Positions 37,207-46,086 of a stretch of 64,000 nt of DNA are shown here, piece after piece. Made by a program: the position numbers and the translations under genes. Source of the DNA: Actinomycetota bacterium. GTDB taxonomy: Bacteria > Actinomycetota > Acidimicrobiia > Acidimicrobiales > Microtrichaceae. Below the pieces are notes generated by a model. It did no database searches. It saw nothing but the letters and a program-made list of their open reading frames with translations, and had not been told where the DNA came from. Position 1 is the first letter of the stretch. Every line of letters begins with the position of its first letter. The DNA lies in assembly GCA_016703525.1 (NCBI GenBank), contig JADJBW010000006.1, positions 100,298-164,297 of the forward strand, read 5' to 3'.

Positions 37207-38433
37207 TCAGGGGACGCGCACCCCGGATGCGCTTCGGGCGATCACGAGTCGCTGAATCTCGGAGGTGCCCTCGAAGATGGTCATGATCTTCGAGTCACGG
37301 TGCCAACGCTCCACCGGGTACTCACGCGTGTAGCCGTAGCCGCCGAGGATCTGGATCGCGTCCTCGGTGGCGCGCACGGCGACCTCGGATGCCTTCAGCT
37401 TCGACATCGAGCCCTCGCCCTGAACGAAGGGCACCTTGGCCGACGCCATCCACGCGGCGCGCCACACGAGCAGCCGGGAGGCGTCGATCTCGGTCGCCAT
37501 GTCGGCGAGCTTGAACGCGATGCCCTGCTTCATGATGATCGGCTCGCCGAACGCCTTGCGCTCCTTTGCGTACTCCAACGCGTACTCGTAGGCGGCGCGG
37601 GCGATGCCGACGGCCATGGCGCCCACGGTCGGGCGGGTCGCCTCGAAGGTTGCCATCGCCGGCTGCTTCTCACCCGTCGACTGGTTCTCCTTGGCGCGAG
37701 CGATCTTGGCGTCGAGCCGCTCCTTCGAGCCGAGCAGGCAGCTGCCCGGGATGCGCACGTCGTCGAGCACGACCTCGGAGGTGTGCGATGCACGGATGCC
37801 GTGCTTCTTGTACTTCTGGCCCATCGACAGGCCCGGCGTGCCAGGCGGCACGACGAACGATGCGTGGCCACGGGAACCGATGCCCGGCTCGACCACGGCG
37901 ACGACCACGTGCACATCGGCGATGCCGCCGTTGGTGATCCACGCCTTGGTGCCGTTGAGGACCCATTCGTCCTTCGCCTGGTCGTACACGGCGCGGGTGC
38001 GGTAGCCGCCGACGTCGGAGCCGGCGTCGGGCTCCGACGCGCAGAGCGCCCCGAGCTGCACCTTGTCGGCGTCGCCGTAGCACTGCGGCACCCACTCGAT
38101 CATCTGCTCGAACGTGCCGTTGGCCGAGATCGCCGCCGCAGCCAGGCCGGAGCCGAAGATCGACAGGCCGATGCCGGCGTCGCCCCAGAACATCTCCTCG
38201 ATGGCGACCGGCAGGGTCAGGCCGGTCGGGTCGGCGATGCCGTTCGCCATGAAGTCCATGCCGTAGAGCCCGATCTTGGCGGCCTCCTGAACGATCGGCC
38301 ACGGGAACTCTTCACGCTCGTCCCACTCTTCGGCGGCCGGCCGGATCACGTCGACGGCGAAGTCGTGGATCCAGCTCTTGATCTGCTCTTGGTCCTCGTT
38401 GAGAGAGAGGTTGAAATCGCCCATGTCCGACAC
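37207..38433 (-). CDS. Acyl-CoA dehydrogenase
   Basis: FAD-dependent acyl-CoA dehydrogenase (first step of beta-oxidation or of branched/cyclic acyl-CoA breakdown). The 408 residues contain LGALCASEPDAGSDVGGYRT (substrate/FAD loop), WITNGG, FGEPI, QILGGYGYTREYPVERWHRD and the catalytic Glu in TIFEGTSEIQR. GTG 38433 is used; ATG 38424 is also possible. A 16-bp perfect palindrome lies just upstream at 38448-38463 and probably binds a regulator. Chain-length preference is not readable by eye. Confidence 0.92.
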   Translation of the reverse strand: MSDMGDFNLSLNEDQEQIKSWIHDFAVDVIRPAAEEWDEREEFPWPIVQEAAKIGLYGMDFMANGIADPTGLTLPVAIEEMFWGDAGIGLSIFGSGLAAAAISANGTFEQMIEWVPQCYGDADKVQLGALCASEPDAGSDVGGYRTRAVYDQAKDEWVLNGTKAWITNGGIADVHVVVAVVEPGIGSRGHASFVVPPGTPGLSMGQKYKKHGIRASHTSEVVLDDVRIPGSCLLGSKERLDAKIARAKENQSTGEKQPAMATFEATRPTVGAMAVGIARAAYEYALEYAKERKAFGEPIIMKQGIAFKLADMATEIDASRLLVWRAAWMASAKVPFVQGEGSMSKLKASEVAVRATEDAIQILGGYGYTREYPVERWHRDSKIMTIFEGTSEIQRLVIARSASGVRVP

Positions 38434-38447
38434 CCCGATCGACTCAA

Positions 38448-38463
38448 GTTACCCGTGGGTAAC
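38448..38463. promoter_or_regulatory. 16-bp palindromic operator between acyl-CoA dehydrogenase and M1 peptidase genes
   Basis: GTTACCCGTGGGTAAC is a perfect inverted repeat with 7-bp arms and a 2-bp centre. It overlaps a possible minus-strand -10 (TAACTT) of the acyl-CoA dehydrogenase gene. This size and symmetry is usual for TetR-family operators, which commonly control acyl-CoA metabolism. No tetR gene is in the window. Confidence 0.55.
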
Positions 38464-38549
38464 CACGCTACGCCCGGGCCCCGACGCTGACAAGTCCGCG
38501 TGCCCGACCGTCGCCCGCAGGCAGCGGTGCCTCCCGTAGGCTCGCGACG

Positions 38550-40058
38550 GTGAGGGACGGCGCGCCACGAACCACCATTCGCCCGGCTGGCGCCGTGCTG
38601 GCGATCCTCGTGCTCGCCGGGACGGCCTGCGCTCGGCCGGGAACGATCCGCCACACCGGTGCCGCCCGACCTCCCGCGACGTCCACCTCCACCACACGCC
38701 CGCCGAAGCCGTCCACCACCATCCCCGGCGACGCGTCCCCCGGGTCGGCGGGGCTCGGCGACACGCTGCTTCCGGCGTCGGGCAACGGCGGCTACGACGT
38801 GTCCCAGTACGACCTCGCGTTTGCCGTGGACGACACGTCCGGGCCGATCACCGCGACGGCCACGATCACGGCGACGGCGAGCCAGGCGCTGTCGTCGTTC
38901 CACCTCGACTTCAGGGGCTACGAGATCACCGCAGCGACCGTCGACGGGGCGGCAGCGGCGACGGAGCGCGACGGCGACGAGCTGATCGTCACTCCCGCCA
39001 CCGCCATCGCGAGCGGCGCGACCTTCACGACCGCCGTGTCGTACTCGGGGGAGCCGCCGCTGGTGAAGGACGCGAGCGCGCCCGGCGACATCGGGTGGCT
39101 CGACGCCGACTCCGGGCGGTTCGCCGCGGCCGAGCCGAACGGCGCCAAGGGCATCTTCCCGTGCAACGACCACCCTTCCGACAAGGCGCTGTTCACGTTC
39201 TCGATCACGGCACCGGCCACGATGACCGCCGCGGCGAACGGCGTGTTGGTCGGGCAGGAACCCGACGGGGCATCGATGCGCTGGCGGTTCGAACAGGCCC
39301 AGCCGATGGCGACCTATCTCGTACAGCTCGCCGTCGGCGACTACGACGTGATCGACGGCGGCACGGTCGACGACGTGACGATCCGCCACGTCGTCGTGCG
39401 CAACCTCGACGAGGCCGCACGCCAGCGCCTCGACATCACGAACGATCAGCTCGCCTTCTTCGAGCAGCTGTTCGGCAACTACCCGTTCGCGACCTACGGG
39501 CTCCTCATAGCGGACGCGCCACCGAGCTTCGCGCTCGAAACGCAGACGCTCACGCTCATGCCCGCGTCGTGGCTGGCCGACGATCCGGCGTTCTTCGACA
39601 TCGTCGCGGCCCACGAGCTCGCACACTCGTGGTTCGGTGATGCCGTTTCACCCCAGCGCTGGTCGGACATCTGGCTCAACGAGGGGTTCGCGACCTACGC
39701 CGAGTGGATGTGGACCGACCACGCCGGATACGAGACCCTCGACCACCTGGCGCAGGAGGCCCACGCTCAGGCGCCGGAGTGGCGAGACGAGTTCGGCAAG
39801 GTCGCCGACCCGGCGGCGACCAACCTCTTCGGGCCCAACGAGTACGACGGCGCGGCCCTGGTGTTGCACGCGCTGCGCCTCACGATCGGCGACGAGGCCT
39901 TCTTCGCGGTGCTCCGGCAGTGGTTCGAGCGCTACAACGGCCAATCGGTCACGACCGACCAGTTCGAGGCGCTGGCCGCAGAGGTCTCCAAGACCGACCT
40001 GTCGGGCTTCTTCGCCGCTTGGGTCCACTCCACGATCGTTCCGCCGCTGCCCGGCTGA
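38550..40058 (+). CDS. M1-family metallopeptidase lipoprotein
   Basis: A 502-residue zinc aminopeptidase-like protein exported as a lipoprotein (leader ending LAGTAC, then a Thr/Pro linker to about residue 60). The zinc site is complete: H355-E-x-x-H359, 18 residues, E378 (NEGFATYAE). The GAMEN exopeptidase motif expected about 35 residues before is replaced by FALETQT, so N-terminal substrate recognition may differ. GTG start with TAGGCT at 38537-38542, 7 nt upstream (leaderless). It lacks the long C-terminal helical domain of PepN. Peptide substrate unknown. Confidence 0.85.
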   Translation: MRDGAPRTTIRPAGAVLAILVLAGTACARPGTIRHTGAARPPATSTSTTRPPKPSTTIPGDASPGSAGLGDTLLPASGNGGYDVSQYDLAFAVDDTSGPITATATITATASQALSSFHLDFRGYEITAATVDGAAAATERDGDELIVTPATAIASGATFTTAVSYSGEPPLVKDASAPGDIGWLDADSGRFAAAEPNGAKGIFPCNDHPSDKALFTFSITAPATMTAAANGVLVGQEPDGASMRWRFEQAQPMATYLVQLAVGDYDVIDGGTVDDVTIRHVVVRNLDEAARQRLDITNDQLAFFEQLFGNYPFATYGLLIADAPPSFALETQTLTLMPASWLADDPAFFDIVAAHELAHSWFGDAVSPQRWSDIWLNEGFATYAEWMWTDHAGYETLDHLAQEAHAQAPEWRDEFGKVADPAATNLFGPNEYDGAALVLHALRLTIGDEAFFAVLRQWFERYNGQSVTTDQFEALAAEVSKTDLSGFFAAWVHSTIVPPLPG

Positions 40059-40109
40059 CGCCCACACGCACCTCGGCGAGGGCGGCAACGGCGAAGTTAC
40101 GGTGCGGCC

Positions 40110-41338
40110 ATGGCGATTGACCTTCTCGACCTCGCGACCGCGGTGGACCCGCATGCGCTGACCGCCGACCTGCGTGCCGAGGCGCCCGTTCTGCGGCTGC
40201 CGTCGGGCTTCATTGCCGTAACCGGTCATGCCGCGGCCATCGAGGCGCTTCGCTCGACGCGGTTCGGTTCGTCCGCCATCGGCGCGCTCTACCGCGACCG
40301 GCTGCCCGAAGGAGCGGCCCGCGACGAGATGTCGAACCGCATCAACTTCCTCGATCCGCCGGACCACCCACGGGTGCGCCGGCTCGTTGCAAAGGCCTTC
40401 ACGCCACGCCGTGTCGCAACGCTGACGCCGTGGATCGACCGGGCCGCCCGAGATCACGCTGCGACCGTCGACCACACTGCGGCGTTCGACCTCCTCGCCG
40501 ACGTCGCGCACCTGTTGCCCGCCCATGTGATCTCCGAACTCCTCGGCGTGCCCGTCGACGATCGCCACGAGCTGGCACGGCTCGCCGACGCCGTGGTCCC
40601 GCTGCTGTCGCCAACCCCGTCGCCCGAGGAAGTTGCCGCCGCCGTCAACGCCGCCGGGGTGATGCACGCACGGCTCGAGGCGCTCGTCTCGCAGCGTCGG
40701 GTGTCGCCGAGCGACGACCTCCTCGGAGCGCTCGTGGAAGTCGAGGACGCTGGCGAGCGACTGGAACACGCCGAGCTCATGTCGCTCGTGGCGACCATGT
40801 ATTCGGCTGGCCATCGCACGACCAGGGACGCGTTCGTCAACGGGATGGCCCGGCTGCTCTCCGACGACGCCGCCCTCTGGGCCCGAGTGGTGGCCGCGGA
40901 GTGGGACCTCGACGCTGTCGCGTGGGAGATGCTGCGACTCGACACACCGACGCACTACGTCGCCCGGGTGGTCCGCCACGAGTCAGCGACCGGCGAGGTC
41001 GACGAGTTCGGCGCCGTCGAGACCGTCGAACTCGCGGGCGTCGAGATCGCACCCGGCGAGGTGCTTCTCGTCATGCTCGCCGCGGCCAACCGCGACCCGT
41101 CGGGTGTTCTCAACCCGGACGACTTCAACCCGCAGCGCCCGCCCGCCCCAACCTCGCGTTCGCGTACGGCCCCCATTACTGCCTCGGCGCGTCGCTCGCC
41201 ATCGCCGAAATCCGGGCGATGCTCGCCGCCGCGATCGACCGTTGGCCGTCGCTGCGGCTCGCACCGGGCGCCGCACCGGCATGGCACCAGCGCGGGCCGT
41301 TCCGATCCCTCGATCGACTCGACGTGACGACGGACTGA
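40110..41338 (+). CDS. Cytochrome P450, frame-broken before the haem loop
   Basis: Class I bacterial P450 of about 409 residues. Frame one (from ATG 40110, with TACGGT at 40098-40103 upstream, leaderless) carries FLDPPDHPRVRRLVAKAFTP (C-helix), the I-helix AGHRTTRD and the NRDP block. The frame then shifts near 41137-41150, in a C-rich stretch, and continues with the haem-binding FAYGPHYCLGASLAIAEIR to the stop at 41338. The total of 1229 nt is one short of a multiple of three, so a missing C is likely. No ferredoxin or reductase gene is adjacent. Substrate unknown. Confidence 0.85.
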
Positions 41339-41494
41339 CCCCACCACCGCGGCGCACCCCGCACGACGATCTTGTGGGTGCCTGGCGAACGCTCCGCAAC
41401 AGGTCAACCCGTGAGCGACTTCGTCGCAGAGGGCTTCGCCGTTCTCGACAGTCGATACGCCGCAAGCCGCAACTCACGACTCACCAACGCCTCA

Positions 41495-41523
41495 GGTTCC
41501 GGATGGGAGCCATGTCCGGAACC
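41495..41523. terminator. Bidirectional terminator hairpin
   Basis: GGTTCCGGA (41495-41503) and TCCGGAACC (41515-41523) form a perfect 9-bp stem with an 11-nt loop, between the convergent P450 gene and the lipoprotein gene, 10 bp past the stop of the latter. There is no clear U-run, as usual in GC-rich genomes. Apart from this, the 41339-41532 gap shows nothing. Confidence 0.6.
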
Positions 41524-41532
41524 CGGCGATTC

Positions 41533-42567
41533 TCAGCCGCCCTCGGCGCCGCAGACGAGGCCAGCCGAGGCCATAGCCTGCGCCAGTTCCTGGTTCATTC
41601 CCGATTCGTACGACTCCTCGAGCAACGCTCTCGGGCTCGACTCCCGAAGCTCGTCGTAGACGCACGCCGCGAAATTCTCGTCGAGTCCGCTCTCGCTGTT
41701 CATGGCGTCGATGAAGTCGCCGCGGTCGATCAGTTCCGATTCATCGATCGCCTCCGTCGAGGATTCGGGCTCGGGATAGACCAAGCCGATGAACTCGTCA
41801 AACGTCATCGTGTGGTCGGGCGTCGGCGTTTCGATCTTCACGGGCTCACCGAAGCCCGAGAACTCCATGGTTGTGGTGGTCGTCCCGACCGCGGACTCGG
41901 TGCGGTAGACGATCTTCACGACATGGCCGTCCTCGTCCACCTCGACGTCGGTGTCGAGATCCGAGACCGTCTTCGCCATCGCATGGACGACCTTGCCGAG
42001 GACGCGGTTCTCCGTCTCGAACTCCACCGAGGGCGACAGGTCGATCCGGGTTCGGAACCTCCGGAACGTCCTCCCGTCTCGCTTGGTCGTGCCGACATCC
42101 TCGACCTTGGCGTCCACCTTTTGAAACGCTGCCAGGAACGAGCCGACGGTGGCCGACGACATCACTGCGGCCTCCGAGCCCTTGGGCACTTCGGTGAGTT
42201 CGATCCAGCCACTCGGGAGCGTCGACCCGTCGGGCATCCCCACGTAGCGGACGAACTGCCGCGCGGCATCCCCGGCGACGAACTCCATCGAGACCTCGCC
42301 ATTCGTGTTCGGTATCTCTATCGACATGGACATCATCGATCCAGATCGAGCGACGTGGCCGTTGGAGCGGACCTCCGACTCGTCGTCGCCGCCGACCTTG
42401 ACGACGCTCTCGATGTCGACGATATAGGTGGCCTCAGCGGTCGCTCCAGCAGCATCAGCCAGCGCTTGCACACCGCTCACGACGACCTCATGGCCGTCGT
42501 CGGCGCCGCACGAGGTGAGCGCCACGGCGACGGACAGAACGATGCCTGCAAGGATACGCAGCTTCAT
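41533..42567 (-). CDS. Lipoprotein of unknown function (LppX/LprG-like length and leader)
   Basis: A 344-residue exported lipoprotein: leader MKLRILAGIVLSVAVALTSC with Cys20 as lipid site. Residues 35-230 look beta-rich (alternating hydrophobics; VEVDEDGHVVKIVYR) and could form a half-barrel as in mycobacterial LppX/LprG, which carry lipids, but the match is by eye only. The C-terminal ~100 residues are acidic, with two Cys (FAACVYDEL, GLVCGAEGG). GGAGGGAG precedes the ATG. Single gene, divergent from the PhyH gene across 255 bp. Confidence 0.65.
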   Translation of the reverse strand: MKLRILAGIVLSVAVALTSCGADDGHEVVVSGVQALADAAGATAEATYIVDIESVVKVGGDDESEVRSNGHVARSGSMMSMSIEIPNTNGEVSMEFVAGDAARQFVRYVGMPDGSTLPSGWIELTEVPKGSEAAVMSSATVGSFLAAFQKVDAKVEDVGTTKRDGRTFRRFRTRIDLSPSVEFETENRVLGKVVHAMAKTVSDLDTDVEVDEDGHVVKIVYRTESAVGTTTTTMEFSGFGEPVKIETPTPDHTMTFDEFIGLVYPEPESSTEAIDESELIDRGDFIDAMNSESGLDENFAACVYDELRESSPRALLEESYESGMNQELAQAMASAGLVCGAEGG

Positions 42568-42822
42568 GAGACTCCCTCCGGCAGGCGGACCTGCTCAGGG
42601 TAGGTGCCGGGTATCGGAAGCGAAACCCGACCGAGCAGTCCCCTCGAGCGGCGCCAGATGCGCTTGATGTCGAGAAGCCTCTGCTGACCAGCGCCAGCAC
42701 TGAACGACGATTGGCCCGCATCGCCTGGAACCAGCGCCTCCGATGCAGCCACGGTCGCGACTGCATGTCGAGAACTGGTGCTTGCTACGGTTAGCAGCGC
42801 CCTCCCCTGATCGGAGCCCACC

Positions 42823-43737
42823 ATGCCGACGCCCCCTTCGTCCGGCCCCGCGCCCACGGGCGCCGGTGTTGCGCCGCAGCTCGAACGCTGCCCCGCAGAC
42901 ACCGACGTCGCGAAGCTCGCGGAGGTGATGCAGCGAGACGGCGGCATCATCCTGGAAGGACTCGTGTCGCCCGCCGACGCGGCCCGCATCGATGCCGACC
43001 TTGCTCCGGCCGTCGCGCAACGCACGCCCGGCTTCATCGGCGAGTACGACGATGCCTTCTACGGCGCCAACACCGTGCGCGTGCAGGGCGTTCCGTCGCG
43101 AAGCCGAACCTTCGTCGACGCGATCCTGCTGCATCCCACACTGCTCGCGCTGGCCGACGCGATGCTGCTGCCGTACTGCGGCGACTACTGGATGAGCCAA
43201 GCCGAGACCATCTTCATCGGACCGGGAGAACCCGAGCAGGAACTGCACCGCGACGACGTGAACTGGTCGTTCGCGGCCCGACTCGGCATCGACCTGCAGA
43301 TGTCGGTGCTGACCGCGCTCGGCGACTACGACGCCGAGGTCGGGGCCACCATGGTGATTCCCGCAACCCACCGCGACGGCTTCGACGCGCCCTTCGATGC
43401 CGCGGCCGCACAGCCTGCGGAACTCGGCGTCGGCGATGCGCTCGTCTACTTGGGCTCACTCGTGCACGGCGGCGGCCACAACCGCACGGCCGACCGCGTC
43501 CGCAAGGGCCTCTACTGCTCGTACCTGCTCGGGTGGCTGACCCCGGAGGAGGCACCGGCGCTGTCGCTGCGCCCCGAGGTGGCGGCCACGCTCCCCCTGC
43601 GGGCGCGCGAGCTGCTCGGCTGGTCGTCGATGCGAGGCAACCCGCGCACCGCCGTGGGGGCCGAGGCGGCGCTGCACGTGTGGCAGCTCGACCGCGACGA
43701 TCTCGCCCGCTTCGGCGGCAGCTTCACGAACCGGTAG
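42823..43737 (+). CDS. Phytanoyl-CoA dioxygenase (PhyH) family protein
   Basis: A 304-residue Fe(II)/2-oxoglutarate-dependent oxygenase-like protein. The metal triad is visible: H-x-D in ELHRDDVNWS and the distal His in LVHGGGHN, followed by Arg (TADRVRKGL) that would bind 2-oxoglutarate. The N-terminus has a ~20-residue Pro/Gly/Ala extension. GGAG sits upstream of the ATG. PhyH relatives hydroxylate very diverse small molecules, so the substrate is open. It converges with the gene ending at 43724 (14-bp overlap). Confidence 0.83.
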   Translation: MPTPPSSGPAPTGAGVAPQLERCPADTDVAKLAEVMQRDGGIILEGLVSPADAARIDADLAPAVAQRTPGFIGEYDDAFYGANTVRVQGVPSRSRTFVDAILLHPTLLALADAMLLPYCGDYWMSQAETIFIGPGEPEQELHRDDVNWSFAARLGIDLQMSVLTALGDYDAEVGATMVIPATHRDGFDAPFDAAAAQPAELGVGDALVYLGSLVHGGGHNRTADRVRKGLYCSYLLGWLTPEEAPALSLRPEVAATLPLRARELLGWSSMRGNPRTAVGAEAALHVWQLDRDDLARFGGSFTNR

Positions 43738-44417
43738 TCGGCGGGCAGAACCGGTCCTGCAGCACCGCCAGCCAACCCGTCTGCGGCCCTTCGATCGTCG
43801 CCGGGCCCTCGCCTGGCCCTCCGGCGGCGGGCCGCCCGGGATGCTCGTCGGCACGAGACCCGGGGTGCTCGTCGGCACCGCGTCGGACGGGCCTGCAACT
43901 CCTTCGGAATGGCGACCCGATCGGGATTGCCCGAGGGCAGCTCGACGCGCACGTTGCGGGTCGGTCCGATCGGCAGGAAGCGCACCCGGAGCGTGATGAA
44001 GCGCTCGTAGCGATCGATCGCCGCGCAGTCGGCGACATCGGCACGGATCTTGAGAACGCCACCATCGAACGGCCCAACGCGACGACGACCCGACAGCACC
44101 ACGATCCGCTCGATGCCGGGTGGGGCGACCGCGCCGATCACCTCGATGGGCAACGCGCTGCGATTCGACACGGAGAACTCCGTTGTGAGCTCGGTCGGCG
44201 TCCAGGTGGACCAACCTCCGCCGGAGCCCCCGTTGAGCGGCTCGACCGATCCGGCGAACACCCACGCAAGCGCCGCTACCACAGCCAGCGACGCCAACCG
44301 CTTCCACTCCGCCGGGGCCGGCCGCACAAGCGCACTGACGGGCTGCGTCGTTCCCGGTCCCCATCGAGTCGACGGCCGGGCCTTCGGAACGTCACCGCTG
44401 GGGTCGAGTTCGTCCAT
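43724..44417 (-). CDS. Hypothetical single-pass membrane protein, probable frame break
   Basis: Unrecognised protein of about 230 residues: short cytoplasmic N-terminus, one membrane helix (around residues 40-58) and an outer beta-rich domain (TELTTEFSVSNRS, RYERFITLRVRFLPIGPTRN). After residue ~175 the frame is uncertain. The first frame would run far antisense into the PhyH gene. A shift near 43885-43895 gives a compact end (GADEHPGSRADEHPG, then QTGWLAVLQDRFCPP) at 43724. ATG 44417 is preferred over 44429 because the shared palindromic promoter places -35 TTGACA and a -10-like AATGAT 7 nt before it. Divergent from the membrane gene at 44474. Confidence 0.5.
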
Positions 44418-44423
44418 GCCGTG

Positions 44424-44467
44424 AATCATTCAATGTATTGACAGATTTGTCAACGGCGTTGCAGGAT
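44424..44467. promoter_or_regulatory. Divergent promoter built on a palindrome (TTGACA on both strands)
   Basis: TTGACAGATTTGTCAA (44438-44453) is a perfect palindrome giving a consensus -35 on each strand. Rightward: TTGACA, 18 bp, CAGGAT (44462-44467), then 6 nt to ATG 44474. Leftward: TTGACA, 17 bp, AATGAT, then 7 nt to ATG 44417. A repressor bound to the palindrome would block both. The small GntR regulator at 45583-45963 is the obvious candidate. Confidence 0.65.
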
Positions 44468-44473
44468 GTCCGC

Positions 44474-45586
44474 ATGTCCATTGGCTTCGCGCTCATCGCC
44501 GTGCTGGTCGCCCTGCTGCTCGGCGTCATCGTCGTCTGGACGCGAGCCGGCCGGCTGCCCAACGCCGAACGCTTTCTCGCCGTCCACGATCTGCCCGCGT
44601 CGGACGACGCGATGCTGCTCGCACGCACCTTCTTGTGGCGCGAACGCTGGTGGCGGCTCCTCGGCGCCTGGTCGGGGCTCTTCCTCGTGAGCGCCTACCA
44701 GGCATTCGTCCCGGGCAGAGCGCAGATCGGCGTCCCCCACCTCGCGGCCGCCGTCGCGGGCTCGGCGGTCGGCGTCGCATGGGCCGCGAGGCCGCCTCGC
44801 CGCACGGCCGGCGACACGCGCGCCGCCTCGCTCACGGCTCGATCGGTCGACGACTACCTCACCCGCCGGGCCCGAACGATCGAGGTCATCGGCGTCGCGG
44901 TCGTCGGTGTCGGCTCCTTCGCCACGTGGGCGATCGGCATGCAAGGCGACGCGAGTCGGTCTGCAACGGTGGCGCTGCTCGTCGGCGTTGCGGCGTCGAT
45001 CGGGTTTCTCATCGTTCGGCGGCTGCAGCGGCGGGTCGTCGAGGCTGGCCGTCCTCCGCTCGATTCCGACATCGAGGCCGCCGACGATGCGCGTCGCGGG
45101 TCGACCGTGCAGTCGCTGCATCATGCCTTGCTGTCGGGTCTGTGCTGCGCAGCGATCGCTGCCATCGGCATCGCGTGGTCGTACTCCGGCCAGCTCGTCG
45201 TGCGCTACGACGGACGCGTCATGTACCGGGACGCCAACCCCGGTGCGTCGTGGCGCGTGGCGCCGATCCCAGCGGGAGGGGTGGTGCTGTGGACGACGGG
45301 CCGCGACGACGCCGACCGCCACGTCACCATCGCGCCGCCCGACACCGGCTCGACACCGCCGAGCCTCGATCGCTGGCAGGTCAACGGCGCGCTCGGTCAG
45401 GGCGTCAGCGCCGCCGGGCAAGCAACGACGGGCCCGCTCCCGCCGCTCGCATCGCTGCTGCTGCTGGGAGCGGCCATCGCCGAGTGGTCGCGTATCCGCC
45501 GAGCGCCCTACCAGCCGCTTCTCCGCCGGCCCGGAGCCCACCGCACCGCCCACATCGTCCCCCCGACCAGCCCGTCGGCAACGTGA
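44474..45586 (+). CDS. Membrane protein coupled to a GntR regulator
   Basis: A 370-residue polytopic protein: N-terminal helix (residues 2-22), helices near 70-105, a pair near 140-190, one near 225-245 and a last one near 335-350, with a large presumably outer loop between the last two. No named family recognised. ATG 44474 is supported by the leaderless promoter described at 44424-44467. The stop overlaps the regulator start (GTGA), so the pair is co-expressed. The layout of membrane gene plus small GntR recalls ytr-type operons, where the regulator responds to envelope stress. Confidence 0.65.
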   Translation: MSIGFALIAVLVALLLGVIVVWTRAGRLPNAERFLAVHDLPASDDAMLLARTFLWRERWWRLLGAWSGLFLVSAYQAFVPGRAQIGVPHLAAAVAGSAVGVAWAARPPRRTAGDTRAASLTARSVDDYLTRRARTIEVIGVAVVGVGSFATWAIGMQGDASRSATVALLVGVAASIGFLIVRRLQRRVVEAGRPPLDSDIEAADDARRGSTVQSLHHALLSGLCCAAIAAIGIAWSYSGQLVVRYDGRVMYRDANPGASWRVAPIPAGGVVLWTTGRDDADRHVTIAPPDTGSTPPSLDRWQVNGALGQGVSAAGQATTGPLPPLASLLLLGAAIAEWSRIRRAPYQPLLRRPGAHRTAHIVPPTSPSAT

Positions 45587-45963
45587 TCCTCACGGTCGAC
45601 ACCACGTCGGGCTCGCCGCCGTACGAGCAGATCCGATCGCAGGTCACGAAGATGATCGCGTCGGGCGTGCTGGCGCCCGGCGATCGCTTGCCCACGATCG
45701 CGCAGCTCTCGGCCGACCTCGGCCTGGCAAACGGCACGGTCGCTCGCGCATACCGCGAACTCGAAGGCGACCGGCTCATCGTGAGCCATCGGCGGCGCGG
45801 CAGCTTCGTCGCCGAGACCGCCAGTCGTCAGCCCGTGACCGACGTGCGCGACGAACTCGACGCGGCGATCGAGCGCTTCGTGTTGGAGATCCGCCAACTC
45901 GGCGTCAATCCCGAGGTCGCGCTGCGCCACCTCACAAAACGCCTCGGCCGACCACCGACCTGA
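45583..45963 (+). CDS. Small GntR-family regulator (YtrA subfamily)
   Basis: A 126-residue regulator with only the winged helix (PPYEQIRSQVTKMIASGVLA, GDRLPTIAQLSADLGLANGT) and a short C-terminal dimerisation helix, as in the YtrA subfamily. GTG 45583 overlaps the upstream membrane gene stop as GTGA. YtrA-type proteins usually repress their own operon, and the palindrome at 44438-44453 is the likely site. The gene is followed by GC-rich imperfect repeats and a strong hairpin. Confidence 0.88.
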   Translation: MILTVDTTSGSPPYEQIRSQVTKMIASGVLAPGDRLPTIAQLSADLGLANGTVARAYRELEGDRLIVSHRRRGSFVAETASRQPVTDVRDELDAAIERFVLEIRQLGVNPEVALRHLTKRLGRPPT

Positions 45964-46037
45964 GCCACCCGACGCGGCAGCGAAGGGAGGCGAGGCGATC
46001 GCACCGACGCGGGAGGGAGGCGAGGCGAGGCGATCAC

Positions 46038-46084
46038 GCATGTGAGGGTTCGGCGACCGACTGGGCCGCCGAACCCTCACATGC
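46038..46084. terminator. Strong bidirectional terminator hairpin
   Basis: GCATGTGAGGGTTCGGCG (46038-46055) and CGCCGAACCCTCACATGC (46067-46084) form a perfect 18-bp stem with an 11-nt loop between the convergent GntR and cysS genes, 2 bp beyond the cysS stop. Upstream (45975-46035) is an imperfect repeat of GGGAGGCGAGGCGATC with no other feature. Confidence 0.85.
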
Positions 46085-46086
46085 GC

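Noticed and set aside
41104..42603. 499-codon plus-strand frame across the P450 end and opposite the lipoprotein gene
   Set aside because: It has no recognisable domain and lies antisense to a lipoprotein with a clear signal peptide, lipobox and ribosome site.
43512..43723. Continuation of the 44417 gene in its first frame to 43512
   Set aside because: It would overlap the PhyH gene antisense by more than 200 bp with Arg/Ala-rich shadow composition. A frame shift ending at 43724 is more economical.
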